A stretch of 64,000 bases of DNA from Xestospongia bergquistia (Eukaryota; Porifera; Demospongiae; Haplosclerida; Petrosiidae): positions 11,141,849 to 11,205,848 of the forward strand of contig OZ014412.1 in NCBI GenBank assembly GCA_963965975.1, written 5' to 3'. Every line of letters starts with the position of its first letter. The stretch's first letter is position 1. Positions 1-13,000 of the stretch are shown one piece after another. The position numbers were made by a program, and so were the translations under genes. The notes beneath the pieces are model-generated. The model saw nothing but the letters and a program-made list of their open reading frames with translations, was not told where the DNA came from and did not search any database.

Positions 1-885
1 AAAGTTGCTAATTAAAATTACTTTAAAGCAAGTAAATCTAGACTCTTTTTAATTGGAGTTTATACGACTTTGTTAGGTTTGCTACATTTTAACATATTCT
101 TTGCAATCATTATAATTAAATATTTAAAAAAATAAAAATTATTGTTAAATGTGATAGAACATATAAATACACTCCAGAATTCTTTCAGCATCCTAGATAT
201 ATAAGCCTCTGAAAAGATACTTTATCTATTTACTATATATCATTTAAAATAAATTCTTTATCACTATATAATGTTTTTACTGTTACTATGGATTTCACAC
301 TTCACTAATGACTTCTAAAAAAGGCAATAATGAGGCTTTTTACAAGCAAGAAAGAAGTGTAAGCCCTTACAAATGACTTGTGTCTAGCATGGAACTATAA
401 ATTCTCTTGTAACATATCTGCAATGACACAGCAAGATTATACAATGGCAGTCATAACACTTGACAAAAGATGAATACTTAAGGGCTATGAAGCCAGTGGA
501 ATTGACATGATCAAGCACCAATATAGACTTTTTGAGTTATTGCTTTACTCTATCTGAAGCAGCTGTAAATGTATCACTGTACTTTTTTCTATAGAATTCA
601 TTTTCATGTCAATTTTCTTCATCTTTGATAGAAAAGCATAAAAAGCAAACACATATACATCATTAATTGTTAAATTGGAAAAGTCTATCAGAACAACATT
701 ACATTTGCCAGTATCAATGATTGTCGCCGTAGCAGTTTTAAAAAAATATTGTAAGGTGTGTATCTAATGACACAGGAAATAGGATGAAAACAACTAACAA
801 CCAACTCATTTTCAGAACAATTTAACAACAAGACCACTGTCAACTGACAGTTTTGAACGAAGCAGTTAAATACACAACAATTATA
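1..885. other. AT-rich flank, no gene recognised
   Basis: No exon with splice sites or recognisable protein similarity was seen on either strand. The short open frames here look like chance frames in AT-rich DNA. An ATA/AAT trinucleotide run begins just downstream at about 922, inside the LTR. Confidence 0.5.
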
Positions 886-920
886 TGGATCCACCAAGTG
901 ATAGTTAGATAACTATTCAA

Positions 921-955
<35 letters not shown>

Positions 956-994
956 ACAAAATACAAAGTATAAGTTGTGTTTCAACTTATCACA
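886..994 (-). repeat. 3' LTR of the Gypsy element
   Basis: About 109 bp, matching 4252-4369 with small differences. On the minus strand it starts TGTGATAA and ends TCCA. An (ATA)n expansion sits in the middle. The adjacent element-strand tract GATGGGAGAGAG at 995-1006 fits the polypurine tract expected just before a 3' LTR. Confidence 0.75.
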
Positions 995-2049
995 CTCTCT
1001 CCCATCTAGCTAGAATGTGAAGGAGCTGAACCAAGTAATTGGTTTATGAACATGAGTGGAATGATGGAGAGTTGATAGAACTAGAACATTGTGATGACGA
1101 TTGAAGTGATGAGTTAGAATTCACTGTGGGAGTGGAAGGGAATAAAAGTTTGTTGTTGAATTCAGGACAGGACAGTCATCAAAGTCATCAACTTCGAACA
1201 AGACAGAATCCTTAGTACTACTAAAGATACTATAATTGGTTTACATGACAATGCAAAATGATATCAGTTGTGGTTTTAACCTTATATGAGACTGGGTCAG
1301 TAATTTGAATAATTTCTGCATGAATCCACTGAGGTGGTCCATAATAATTATGTGTGAACACTTGATCTCCTATACTAAAGGCACATACATTTTTGTTGAC
1401 ACAAGTTGGTTCTGTTTATTTGATACCTTGTCAGAAAGATCTCGGTGGATAAAATCTAATTGAGTTCATAAATGTCTACCCGTTAGAAGTTCTGCTGGAG
1501 TGTGACATGATAATGTTATAAAAATTTAAGAAGACCCTAGACAATTAAGGAGAGGTGTGAATGTGCTTGATACTGCATTGTTTCATAAAAGACTAGAATA
1601 TATCACTGATAAAGGCAGTTCTGTTATCAGAAACTAGTTGTTTTGGTAAAAAATGCATTGAGAAAATTTGCTTCAGTTTCTTGATTGTAAGTTCCAAAGA
1701 GGTAGAATTTACAATATTAACTTTGAGCTGTTTTGAATAAATGTCTATCAAAAGGAAGACATTTTGACGAAAAACGGTCCAGCATGATTGATATGAACTC
1801 TAGTCCAAGGTTGTCAAGGAACTCTGAAATGTGTAAGGGTGCTCTGGCAAGAAGTGATAGATTAGCAAGTATTTCAAGCTTGCACTTTTGTTTTGATATC
1901 ACAATCAATATCAGATCACCATACATACGAATGAGGTAATGTTTTCACTTTTCACATTCCTGGATATGTTTCATGAGAACTGTATTATATCTAGTTGTAG
2001 GTACAATCACATGAGAACCCCATAATAAACAACTGTCTAAAAGACTGAG

Positions 2050-2514
2050 TTCTATTTGATACTGGTGATATGGAATGAAGTTTGCTGTTGGTTATGTAAT
2101 AGTTCAGTGTCAGCTGGCAATTGACATACATAGACATTAGGTAAGTCACACAAAACATTCTTCATAGCCTGTTGAAAATGACTTGGAGTTGTTGAAATGC
2201 TAAACAGTAGATGTTGATATGGAAATAACCCTTTATGAGTTTCAATGGTTGTATACTGCTTAGAGGTTTTATGTAAAAGTATCTGCTGGTTGGTATGGCT
2301 CAAATGAAGTTCCGAGAAGAACGATCACCCCTAGTGCTGCAAAAATGTTTTCAATGCAAAGTAATGAATGGCTATCAGTAATTAGAAACCGTTTGATAGT
2401 AACTTTGTAATCTCTGCAAAGGTGTCTTTGCTGTCTTTTAGCAATAGGAACAATTTGGGCTGGCCCAAACAACATGCTGAACTGGGTAACATGATACCCA
2501 ATTCTTGTAGTCAA
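2050..2514 (-). pseudogene. Gypsy reverse transcriptase fragment
   Basis: Two overlapping minus-strand frames encode consecutive pieces of a Ty3/Gypsy reverse transcriptase. The first has APIVPIAK-like and LCRDYKVT segments and a FAALG-like turn. The second has KYTTIETHKGLFPYQ and FQQAMKNVL. A frameshift separates them near 2290, and the YxDD region is degraded. This is a relic, with no functional enzyme. Confidence 0.8.
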
Positions 2515-2742
2515 GAGATCTCCTTTTCTACTTTCTTTTTAAGGTTATATGCTACAGGTCTGGCTTTGAAGTATTTTGGGACAACCTAAAGATACACAAA
2601 TAGTTAAGGTGTGATACTTTGAGGTGTACCCAGTTTATTCAAAATAGGTCAGTGTACTTGTCAAGAAGTGTTGAGAGTGATAAAGATTTTGTAAAGGAAA
2701 TGAATACTGTTCCAGTCTAATTTAATTATTTTGAGTCAATTT

Positions 2743-3650
2743 CTACAAAAAGATTGGTAGGTGTCTATGCATGACTAGGAGTGGGAGAATCTGAGACTGT
2801 GACTGGTAATCTATGTGTACATCACAAATGCAAAGGATCATAAGGTTTTCTCCAGTATAGGTACTGAAAGTAATATTGGTAAGTTGCAATTGAGATGTGG
2901 GGTAAGAAATAGAATTGTCAATTACATTTGACAAAGATGCCCTATGTCTAGTTCCATTGGAAGATCTAACACCCATTTACTTAGACTGTCATACAATAGG
3001 TTTGATTTTCCCAAGCAAGGTAAACAGGGTGTAGGCATCATCTGGCCCATCAGACAGTTGAGAGGGATCTGAGGTTGGCTGAGGGGTCTGACTTGTGGCT
3101 ATCAGTTTACTATGACACTTTTGCCATGAGTCCAATTTCCCATAGGCTCTGTATTCACCTTTAAGAAACCTGCAAGTACATGGTTGCCTCAACAATGATA
3201 ACATTGTGTAATCTGTGTCCATGCATGACTATAAGTGGGAGAATCTGAGACTGTGATTGGTAATCTATGTGTACATCACAAATGCCAAAGGTCATGAGGT
3301 TTTCTCCAGTATAGGTACTGAGAGCAATATTGATAGGTTGCATTTGAGATGTGGGATGAGAAATAGAATCATAAGTTTGTTCACTTACAATTGACAAAGA
3401 CGCCCTATGTCTAGTTCCTTAATAAGATCTAACACCCATTTACTTAGACTGTCATATGATAGGTTTGACTTTCTCAGGCAAGGTAAACAGGGTGTAGGCA
3501 TCATCTGGCCCATCAGACAGTTGAGAGGGATCTGAGGTTGGCTGAGGGGTCTGACTTGTGGCTATCAGTTTACTATGACACTTTTGCTATGAGTCCAATT
3601 TTCCACAGGCTCTGTATTCACCTTTAAGAAAACTCCAAGTGCTGGGAACA
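2743..3650 (-). pseudogene. Gypsy protease region, tandemly duplicated
   Basis: The gag-protease junction is present twice in direct tandem, at about 2755-3215 and 3212-3650, offset by about 457 bp. Each copy encodes segments such as STYTGENL, CDVHIDYQSQSQILPL and the linker TPQPTSDPSQLSDGPDDAYT. Only one RT follows, so this is an internal duplication within a single element. Confidence 0.75.
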
Positions 3651-4251
3651 TGGTTGCCTCCACAACAATTACATGTAAAACATTTAGGTCGACAATCTTG
3701 TAGAAGCTGTATAGTGGACGAGGAAGGTAATTGTTTTAGTAGGTCTGGAATATGAAGATTACTAAGCCCCATAGCTCAAGTTGAGGTAGTTGAAAGGCTT
3801 TCTTGTTACATCATTGATGTCGCAGACTAATCTATTGCAAACCATTAATTTTCATTCACAAATGTTTGCTAAACCCCAAGTATATATTCTTTGACTCTCT
3901 TCACTTCTGTTCGCTTTCTTTACATGCTCTAATGTTGAGTTTAAATCAGAGAAGCTGTAGAGTTATAATGATTGTTGAGGATCTAGATAAAATCCATTAC
4001 AATTTGTCACCTGGGCTATTTGCTTGTAGCAACTCTTATTAAATAGGCGAAATGTTGAAGGGCCATATACAGTAAGTGGTATTAGCTTTTTGCTTAGCTT
4101 TGTTTGGCGCATGAGGTCTAAGATTCATGACCAAGGTTGAAACCTGAGATCATTCATATACTAACATGTTGAACAGCAACTCCATGTAACCTTGTAGCCA
4201 ATGTAGTGACTGTGGAAATGAAATGAAAATAACCTTGTACTCACATTTATA

Positions 4252-4369
4252 TGGATTCACCAAGCAATAGTTTGATAATTAAAATAATAGTAAAATAATA
4301 ATAATAATGATGATAAATGATAATAGTACACACAAATACAAAGTATAAGTTATGTTTCAGTTTATCACA
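4252..4369 (-). repeat. 5' LTR of the Gypsy element
   Basis: About 118 bp, the partner of the repeat at 886-994. Both share TG...CA ends and the flanking blocks around an AT-rich middle. It is very short for a Gypsy LTR. I could not recognise a tRNA primer-binding site in the adjoining bases. Confidence 0.72.
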
Positions 4370-7008
4370 CTGTACAGGTATCTAAATTTTCTTAAGTTAA
4401 TACAAATTGCTAGGATGTAATATTAGAATATATTTAAAAATTACAGTCACATGTACATGTGATTAAAATACAGTCCACTTTCTTTACAAAGTCTTAGTCT
4501 TATTTTTAGTAAATAAACAAACCAGAAAAACAGGAACATAGTAACTGATTCTGAACTTTTATTTACCAAATTAATGCCTCATTTAACCTTAAATTTCTAA
4601 TTGCGTTCTTCTAACATAAACTAATGGTCTTAATAAACATTATGGAAACAAAGGGATAAAATCATTCAAAATTGAACTTCTTATAAACTAGTTGTTCTTA
4701 GTATATTAGGCATACTTTATTTTTGCTTATGCAGTGATGCCATTGTTTAGACACTGAATTAGAGAATATAAGCTGTGTAAGAGCATCCTACGTATTTAAT
4801 GTAACTAAGGTAGCCTACCTGTGACATTAAGAAAAAAAGAAATCTTTAAAACAATTTCTGTATCCAGAGAGCTATTTTAAATTAACTTTGGAATGATAAT
4901 GAATCTTTGACATTAATTAAGCTAAAACATTCATCAAGACCATTGTGCATCCAGCATTTAATTTGCAACGTTTCTCTCTCTAGTCTTTTCTTTCTAAACT
5001 CCTGTTAGATCCTGTTTGTGCTAACAGTGGTTGCCATGGGAAAAAGTAAGAGTATTTAAATTTTGCTATAAGTAAAATGACAGGACTGACTAGTATTCAA
5101 GTGTAATCAGTCCTTCTTTTGTTTCCTTCAGAGAGGGAGTGTTCTACCATGTTTAAATTTGTTCTACCATGTTTATCTAGACCATACATTGCTGTACATT
5201 ACTGTTGTATATGTAGAGCAATGAATGTTCAAGTAACAAATATAAACACTTCTCTTGCATGTGGCAGTCTATTTTTTTATTTTTCCTTGTTTTCAATGAA
5301 TGGCCTAAATATTTTTTGGTTGGTACACTTTTGATTCAGCAAAAAGCAAACATATATGGCTTACTTAGTTTATAGAGAGTAGTTCTTACAATTGTCAACT
5401 GTTGCTCAGTTTCATGACTTTGAGTGTTATCTTCTAGTAATATGTTGTATCACATACAGTTATATTAGAGACAGTGCACACAGATCAGAAGTGCATTGAA
5501 CTTTTACATTCTTTGATACAACAAATGTTGATACTATGAGAAAAGTCTATATAAGTTTGAGTTTTGTCAAATAACATTGAAGTAAAATAATAGCAAAGTA
5601 TGATGTAATGGACCATAACATGCTGGCATTGGCTATATGTAATCCATGTGCACACTAGCACAAATATAATAAGGTGTTTTCTCTCAAGGCTGGAGTCATT
5701 CTTATATCTTGGTAGATATTTATTTTTAAAGTATTGTAATTTGCAGCCTTTTTGTTATTAATTCATGACAATTTTCCTAGAGGCCTAACAAAACTGCAAA
5801 ATAATGGATTGATTTAACCACTTTATGATAGTAAATAGTGGAGGATGTTTTATATCTAATATATAAACTAATTGATATGCAATTGTGCAATTTATTGTCA
5901 TAGCAATGAAGGTTCTGTTTATTGTCTCATTAATTAGACAAAAGAATTATGATACTTAACTGCCATGTGAGGGCTATGATAATAGAAGTTATGATAGGAC
6001 AACTCTAGAGATAAACAAAGCTCTTTTTAGAAGTCACATTTTATTAAGCTATTTGAACTATACAGACCATAGTAATTATTAACCAAAATACATGTTTATG
6101 CATGAATCAATTAAAACAACTATTATACAAATTGCATTACCATATGATTAATGATGTCAAGCGCTTGTATGAAAAAAGATAATTACTTTTCTATGTTATG
6201 TATTACTCTGGTAGAAAATATAGATGTTTGTAAATAATTGAGAAATAGATGACAAGTTAACACAACTGTACTTGTAAAAATACCTTATTAGGTCTAGCTT
6301 GAGTAGCCTGAGAATGTCTAATATAAGTATTATTAATTAAAACTACTGCATGTTTTGATGTCATTACATCCTATACTGTGTTTGATAGGTGGTTTGTAGA
6401 ATTATACTGGTAAATAAGTTTCATTGTCATGACAATATATCAGTGACCTCTTATATTCAGCATTATATAATTTTTTTATTTTTTATTAAAGCTTTTTGTG
6501 ATTCTCTTTCATTGTTATTGTTTTCTTCCCTTATAAGACCCTCTCTTATTAATCTCACAGTTTGTTAAAGTATATATGATAATAATATTCAAACTATACA
6601 ATACATCAGTTAAACCTTGTTCAAATGTAGTTTGATGCAGACTCAATGATTATATCTCAGGATAAGAACATACTAACAAAATAGTTGGTGCCACTAAATA
6701 GCCTTATACATTAAAGTGCTTAAAAAATATCTTAGTAGTAATAATGTACTAGAAAGCTAACAATGTTCTATTGTTACTTGAGTCAAAAATCAAATACATT
6801 TCTTTTGAGGTTTCTTAGTACATTTCTTTTGAGGTTTCTTATTAATCATTTGCTACACTGTTCACAGTAAAATTGACTATTAGTGCAAATTGATAATCAT
6901 TGCTGAAAAACACAAAAAATTAACCAACAAATAATAATATTTATTTTAATTATCTTTGTTTTAGGGAATCGTTATATAATGTATTTAGTATTTTTGTTTT
7001 TACTTTAG
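4370..7008. other. AT-rich stretch upstream of ankyrin exons
   Basis: No convincing exon is seen except a possible 10-nt first exon at 5036-5045. The open frame near 5119-5334 has no recognisable similarity and I do not call it. If the first-exon proposal holds, most of this stretch is intron 1 of the ankyrin-ROCO gene. Confidence 0.45.
5036..5045 (+). other. Candidate first coding exon (MGK) of the ankyrin-ROCO gene
   Basis: An ATG in a strong Kozak context (TTGCCATGGG) is followed after ten coding bases by a consensus donor GTAAGAG. The exon would end in phase 1. That fits the next exon at 7009, which needs one incoming base to complete its first codon. No other start with matching phase was noticed, but such a short exon can arise by chance. 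Confidence 0.3.
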
Positions 7009-10000
7009 GAAATAGCAAATTAATTAATTCTATCAAAGAAGAAAACTTATCCAAATCAATTAATTCTACCAAAGAAGAAAACTTATCCAAATTAATTAAT
7101 TCTGTCACATTAATTAATTCTGTCAAAGAAGGAAACCTATCAGAAGTAATTGATGCCATCTTAAAAGGTGTTAATGTAAATGCTACAGATAATGTAAGTT
7201 ATGTTCATTATTTAATTTTACACTTAATAAATAAAACAGTCAGTCTAAATGCTTTTCTTGAAGTATAATAAATGTTAGTTTTTGTTTACATATTTTGTTT
7301 TCTTGCAACACAACCAATCATCTGAGTAAATTATTAGTCTATTGCTGAATTAGTTTGTAGATTTGAATTTATTCTTGTATACAATAATTGAAAATATCGA
7401 ATTGAAGTTAATTTAAACCATATCCTTTATCCGCTTATACGTATAGCAACCAAGAATTTCATTTACCTTGTGACAATGGATATGCCAAATTTTGCTTGAA
7501 GCTTTGCTATTTTCATTTTGTTCTCTGCTTAATTTCTTAAATTAATCTTTCATAGACACTGCTGCTAATTATGCAATTTATGTAGCTCTAGTCATTGTTT
7601 CACTTTAAAGTCAGTATCTTCTAAAACAATTGTATGATGATTTTTAAAGTTGGAATATAATGTGTGCTTGAAGTGTAATATTTATTACTACCATAATGAA
7701 GGTAGTGATTTTAATAAAAAATTGATATATTTGCTCTTTTTAAGATGTCATTTTGAATATATATAGATACAGCTGAGAGTACAACTGTTGTTGTGTTTAA
7801 TTTTATTTGATGTAAGGAGAACATTGAGGAAAAGCACAGGATGATGATTGAACAAAGTGAAGATGATAATGCTTTTTTTAGTTATAGGAGGTTTTACAGT
7901 CTGGCTGTATCATAATAATTGGGAAGGGTATTGAGTTTGATAAAGAGTTAGGATTTTTTTAGATATATGTTTACAATCTATCAATGAGGATAATGACAAT
8001 AATACTCTAGTATAGAGCAAATATAACCTTTGTCTCAAGTAGGATGCTCTCTAATGGGAATACTGACTATTAAAAACAGTCGATGTTTAGGACCAAGTTT
8101 TGCAGCCTTTAGAAATAAATTTTGAGTTGACCATTTACTTGTATTAATTAAAGATATTGAGACTTCTATTTTTACTTTGGTCATTTTGAGATGCATTTGC
8201 TATCATTCTTACATTACATGAATTTTTTGAGAGTATTTTATTCAATTGTATTTTATTATCAAAGTATACATGTACTTGTATAACACTGGAACTATTTGTA
8301 GCATCTTAATTCATTTTTATAATTAGGATAGACTGTTAGTAATGTAATTATCTTGCTGATAGTTTGTTTGTTTTTACAATAGGATGGATGGGTGGCCCTT
8401 CATCATGCAACTCATCAAGGACACACAAACATTGTTGAAGCATTAGTTAATAATGGTGCTGATATCAATGTTTTTACTACTAAGGTAATTTGAATAAACA
8501 AATATAAAATGTTTTTATTGTTTACTTTGTAGTCTTTAAACAAAACCCTATTAGTGTAAAATTAGTGTAAAGTAAAAAAAATTATGGTACGATAGTTATA
8601 TATGGATTTTGTATGGATTTGTATGTACAGAGTAATATGACAACCTTGTTTCAGTGCTTCTTGATGTTGTCAACCTTACATCCATTTCCTTTGTTTAAAT
8701 TGTTTCTATATCTTTTTGCACAAGTAAATAGAAGCTGTACTAATCAACAAATATCTACAAACCCCCACAGTGTTTAAATAGTTATTAATATTCACTATGT
8801 GGTAATATACATGTTAACATTGTAATAGTATATTTCTTCCTTTTTTACTGTATTGTTTTGTCTGTACTTTTATGGTGGTGTGGATTGAATGTTATCTGAA
8901 TGTGTCCTTTATAATGTAATAGGAAGTAAATATGATATAATGTAGTACAATTTGTAATTGTATGCAATACAATATTCATTACTGTGTTTACTTTATTTTT
9001 ATTGTCTGTACTTTTATGATGGTCTGATTGTATGTTATCTCAATGTGTCTCTCACAATACAATAGGTGGTAAGAATGATATAATGTAGTACAATTTGTAA
9101 ATGAATGTGATTCAATATTTATTACTTTGTTTACTGCATTGTTTTTGTCTATACTTTTATGATGGTCTGATTGTATGCTATCTGAATGTGTTTTTCATAA
9201 TATAATAGGTGGTAAGTATGATATAATTTAGTACAATTTGTAAATGTATGCAATTCATTTTTTATTTCTTTGCTTACTGTATAAGATATAAATGTATCTC
9301 TTAGATAAATGTCAATTATTAATTATTATTTACTGTTTTTGTATCATAAAGCAATTTTGTTATATGTCATAGTTCCATTAATGTACAGTGATAGTATTTT
9401 TATTATATAAAGTCAGGAACTATCAATGTTATGAACAATTCAAAAAATAGATAGTATTTATTAAATAAACTAATTGTCTCATTGAATAATATGTTACAAA
9501 AGTTGTTAAAGTTACAATCGTAGCTTAATATAACGCAATTTAATAATTATTTTTTTGTTTACTGTGTTGTTTTTATCTTTACTTTTATGATGGTGGGATT
9601 TGTATGTTATTTGAATGTGTCCTATATAATATAATAGAGAGTAAGTATGATATAATGTACAATAATTTGTAATTGTATGCAATTCACTATTTATTACTTT
9701 GTTTACTATATTTTTTGTCTGTACTTTTATGATGATGTGATTGTATGTTATCCAATGTGTCCTTCATAATATAATAGTTGGTAAGTCTAATATTATGTAG
9801 TACAATTTGTAATTGTATGCAATTCACTATTTATTACTTTGTTTACTGTATTGTTTTGTCTGTACTTTTATGATGATGGGATTATATTTTATCCATATGT
9901 GTCCTTTATAATATAGAAAGTAAGTATGATATAATGTATTACAATTTGTAATTGTATGCAATTCAATATTTATTACTGTGTTTATTTTTTTGTCTATACT

Positions 10001-13000
10001 TTTATGTTGGTGTGATTGCATGTTATCTGAATGTGTCCTTCATAATATAATAGGAAGTAAGTACGATATAATGCAAGAAAATATGTAATTGTATGCAATT
10101 CAATATTTATTACTTTGTTTATTGTATTTTTTGTCTATACTTTTATGTTGGTGTGATTGCATGTTATCTGAATGTGTCCTTCATAATATAATAGGAAGTA
10201 AGTACGATATAATGCAAGAAAATATGTAATTGTATGCAATTCAATATTTATTACTTTGTTTATTGTATTTTTTGTCTATACTTTTATGTTGGTGGGATTG
10301 TATGTTATCTGAATGTGTCCTTAATAATATAATAGGAAGTAAGAATGATATAATGAAGTATAATTTGTAATTGTATGCTATTCACTATTTTTTACTTTGT
10401 TTATTGTATTTTTTGTCTATACTTTTATGTTGGTGGGATTGTATGTTATCTGAATGTGTCCTTAATAATATAATAGGAAGTAAGAATGATATAATGAAGT
10501 ATAATTTGTAATTGTATGCTATTCACTATTTTTTACTTTATTTGTTCTATTGTTTTGTCTGTCCTTTTATGATATTGTGATTATATGTTATCTGAATGTG
10601 TCCTTCATACTATAATAGGAAGTAAGTACCATATATTGTAGTACAATTAGTAAATATATGCAATTCAATATACATCACTGTGTTTAATTTTTGTCTGTTC
10701 TTTTATGATGATGTGATTGTATGTTATCTAAATATGTCTTTCATAATATAATAGCTCGTAAGTATGATATGATATAGTATAATTTGTAATTGTACTTAAT
10801 TCAGTTTTTATTTCTTTGCTTACTGTATTGTTTTTGTTTGTACTTTTATGATGGTGTGATTGTATGTTATCTGAATGTGTCCTTAATAATATAATAGGAA
10901 GTAAGTATGATATAATGTAGTATAATTTGTAATGTACTCAATTCAATATTTATTACTGTGTTTATTTATTTTTCTATACTTTTATGTTGGTGGGATTGTA
11001 TGTTATCTGAATGTGTCCTTCATAATATAATAGGAAATAAGTATGATATAATGCAAGACAATATGTAGATGTATGCAATTCAATATTTACTACTTTGTCT
11101 ATTGTATTTTTTGTCTATACTTTTATGTTGGTGGTATTATATGTTATCTGAATGTGTCCTTCATAATATAATAGGAAGTAAGAATGATATAATAAAGTAC
11201 AATTTGTAATTGTATGCAATTCGATATTTATTACTTTGTTTACTGCATTGTTTTTGTCTTTTCTATTATGATGATGGGATTGTATGTTATCTGAATGTGT
11301 CTTTGAAAATAAAATAGTTTGTAAGTATGATATAATGTACTAGAATTTGTAATTGTACACAATTCAATATTTGTTACTTTGTTTACTGCATTGTTTTTGT
11401 CTGTCCTTTTATGATGGTGGGATTGTATGTTATCTAAATGTGTCTTTCATAATACAATAGCTGGTAGGTATGATAAAATGTAGTACAATTTGTATTTGTA
11501 TGCAAATCAATATTTATTACTTTGTTTATTGTAATGTTTTGTCTGCCTTTTATGATGGTGGGATTATATGTTACTGGAATATGTCCTATATAATATAACA
11601 GAGAGTAAGTAGGATATAATGTAGTACAATTTGTTATTGTATACAATTCAATTTTTATTACTTTGTTTACTGTATTATTTTTGTCTGTACTTTTATGATG
11701 GTGTGATTGTATGTTGTCTGAATGTGTTCTTCATAATATAATAGGAAGTAAGTATGATATAATGTAGTACAATATGTAATTGTATGTAATTCACTATTTA
11801 TTACTGTATTGTTTTTGTCTGTACTTTTATGATGGTGGGATTGTATGTTATCTGAATGTTGTGTCGTTCATAATACAATAGCTGGTAGGTATGATAAAGT
11901 GTAGTAGAATTTGTAATTATATGCAATTCAATATTTATTACTTTGTTCACTGCATTGTTTTTGTCTGTACTTTTATGATGATGTGATTGTATGTTATCTG
12001 AATGTGTCTTTCATAATATAATAGGAGGTAAGTATGATATAATTTGTAATTGTACTCAATTCAATATTTGTTACTTTGTTTACTGCATTGTTTTTGTCTC
12101 TCCTTTTATGATAATGGGATTGTATGTTATCTGAATGTGTCTTTGAAAATAAAATAGTTTGTAAGTATGATATAATGTACTAGAATTTGTAATTGTACAC
12201 AATTCAATATTTGTTACTTTGTTTACTGCATTTTTTTGCCTGTCCTTTTATAATGGTGGTATTGTATGTTAACTGAATGTGCTCTTCATAATATAATAGT
12301 GGGTAAGTCAAATATTATGTAGTACAATTTGTACCTGTAATTATATGCAATTCAATATTTATTACTTTGTTCACTGCATTGTTTTTGTCTGTACTTTTAT
12401 GATGATGTGATTGTATGTTATCTGAATGTGTCTTTCATAATATAATAGGAAGTAAGTATGATATAATGTAGTACAATATGTAATTGTATGTAATTCACTA
12501 TTTATTACTGTATTGTTTTTGTCTGTATTTTTATGATGGTGGGATTGTATGTTATCTGAATGTTGTGTCGTTCATAATACAATAGCTGGTAGGTATGATA
12601 AAATGTAGTAGAATTTGTAATTGTATGCAATTCAATATTTATTACTTTGTTTATTGTATTGTTTTGTCTGCCTTTTATGATGGTGGGATTATATGTTATT
12701 GGAATATGTCCTATATAATATAATAGAAAGTAAGTATGATATAATGTAGTACAATTTGTACTTGTAAGCAATTCAATAGTATTACTTTGTTTACTCTATT
12801 GTTTCTGTCTGTACTTTTACGATGGTGTGATTGTATGTTGTCTGAATGTGTTCTTCATAATATAATAGGAAGTAAGTATGATATAATGTAGTACAATTTG
12901 TAATTGTATACAATTCAATATTTATTACTTTCTTTATTGTATTATTTTTGTCTGTACTTTTATGATGGTGTTATTGTGTGTTGTCTGAATGTGTCCTTCA

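Larger units (their letters stand above)
886..4369 (-). mobile_element. Degenerate Ty3/Gypsy LTR retrotransposon
   Basis: An old LTR retrotransposon on the minus strand. It is bounded by direct repeats at 886-994 and 4252-4369 that read TGTGATAA...TCCA on the element strand. Along the element strand I see a gag zinc-knuckle remnant (about 3590-3700, CCGGNH), an aspartic-protease region ending in a SLFGRN-like motif in its relatives, reverse transcriptase (about 2050-2510, with LCRDYKVT and YTTIETHKGLFPYQ) and the integrase C-terminus (about 1250-1510, CHTPAELLTGR). A polypurine tract lies at 995-1006, next to the 3' LTR. The frames are broken by many stops and shifts, so it cannot be autonomous. 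No clear target-site duplication was found. Confidence 0.85.

Noticed and set aside
5119..5334. 71-codon plus-strand frame
   Set aside because: No similarity recognised, no splice context, and it lies between a Gypsy relic and the first ankyrin exon; probably chance.
6950..7159. Minus-strand frame with repeated SSLVELIDLDKF-like units
   Set aside because: Shadow of the repetitive plus-strand ankyrin N-cap exon.
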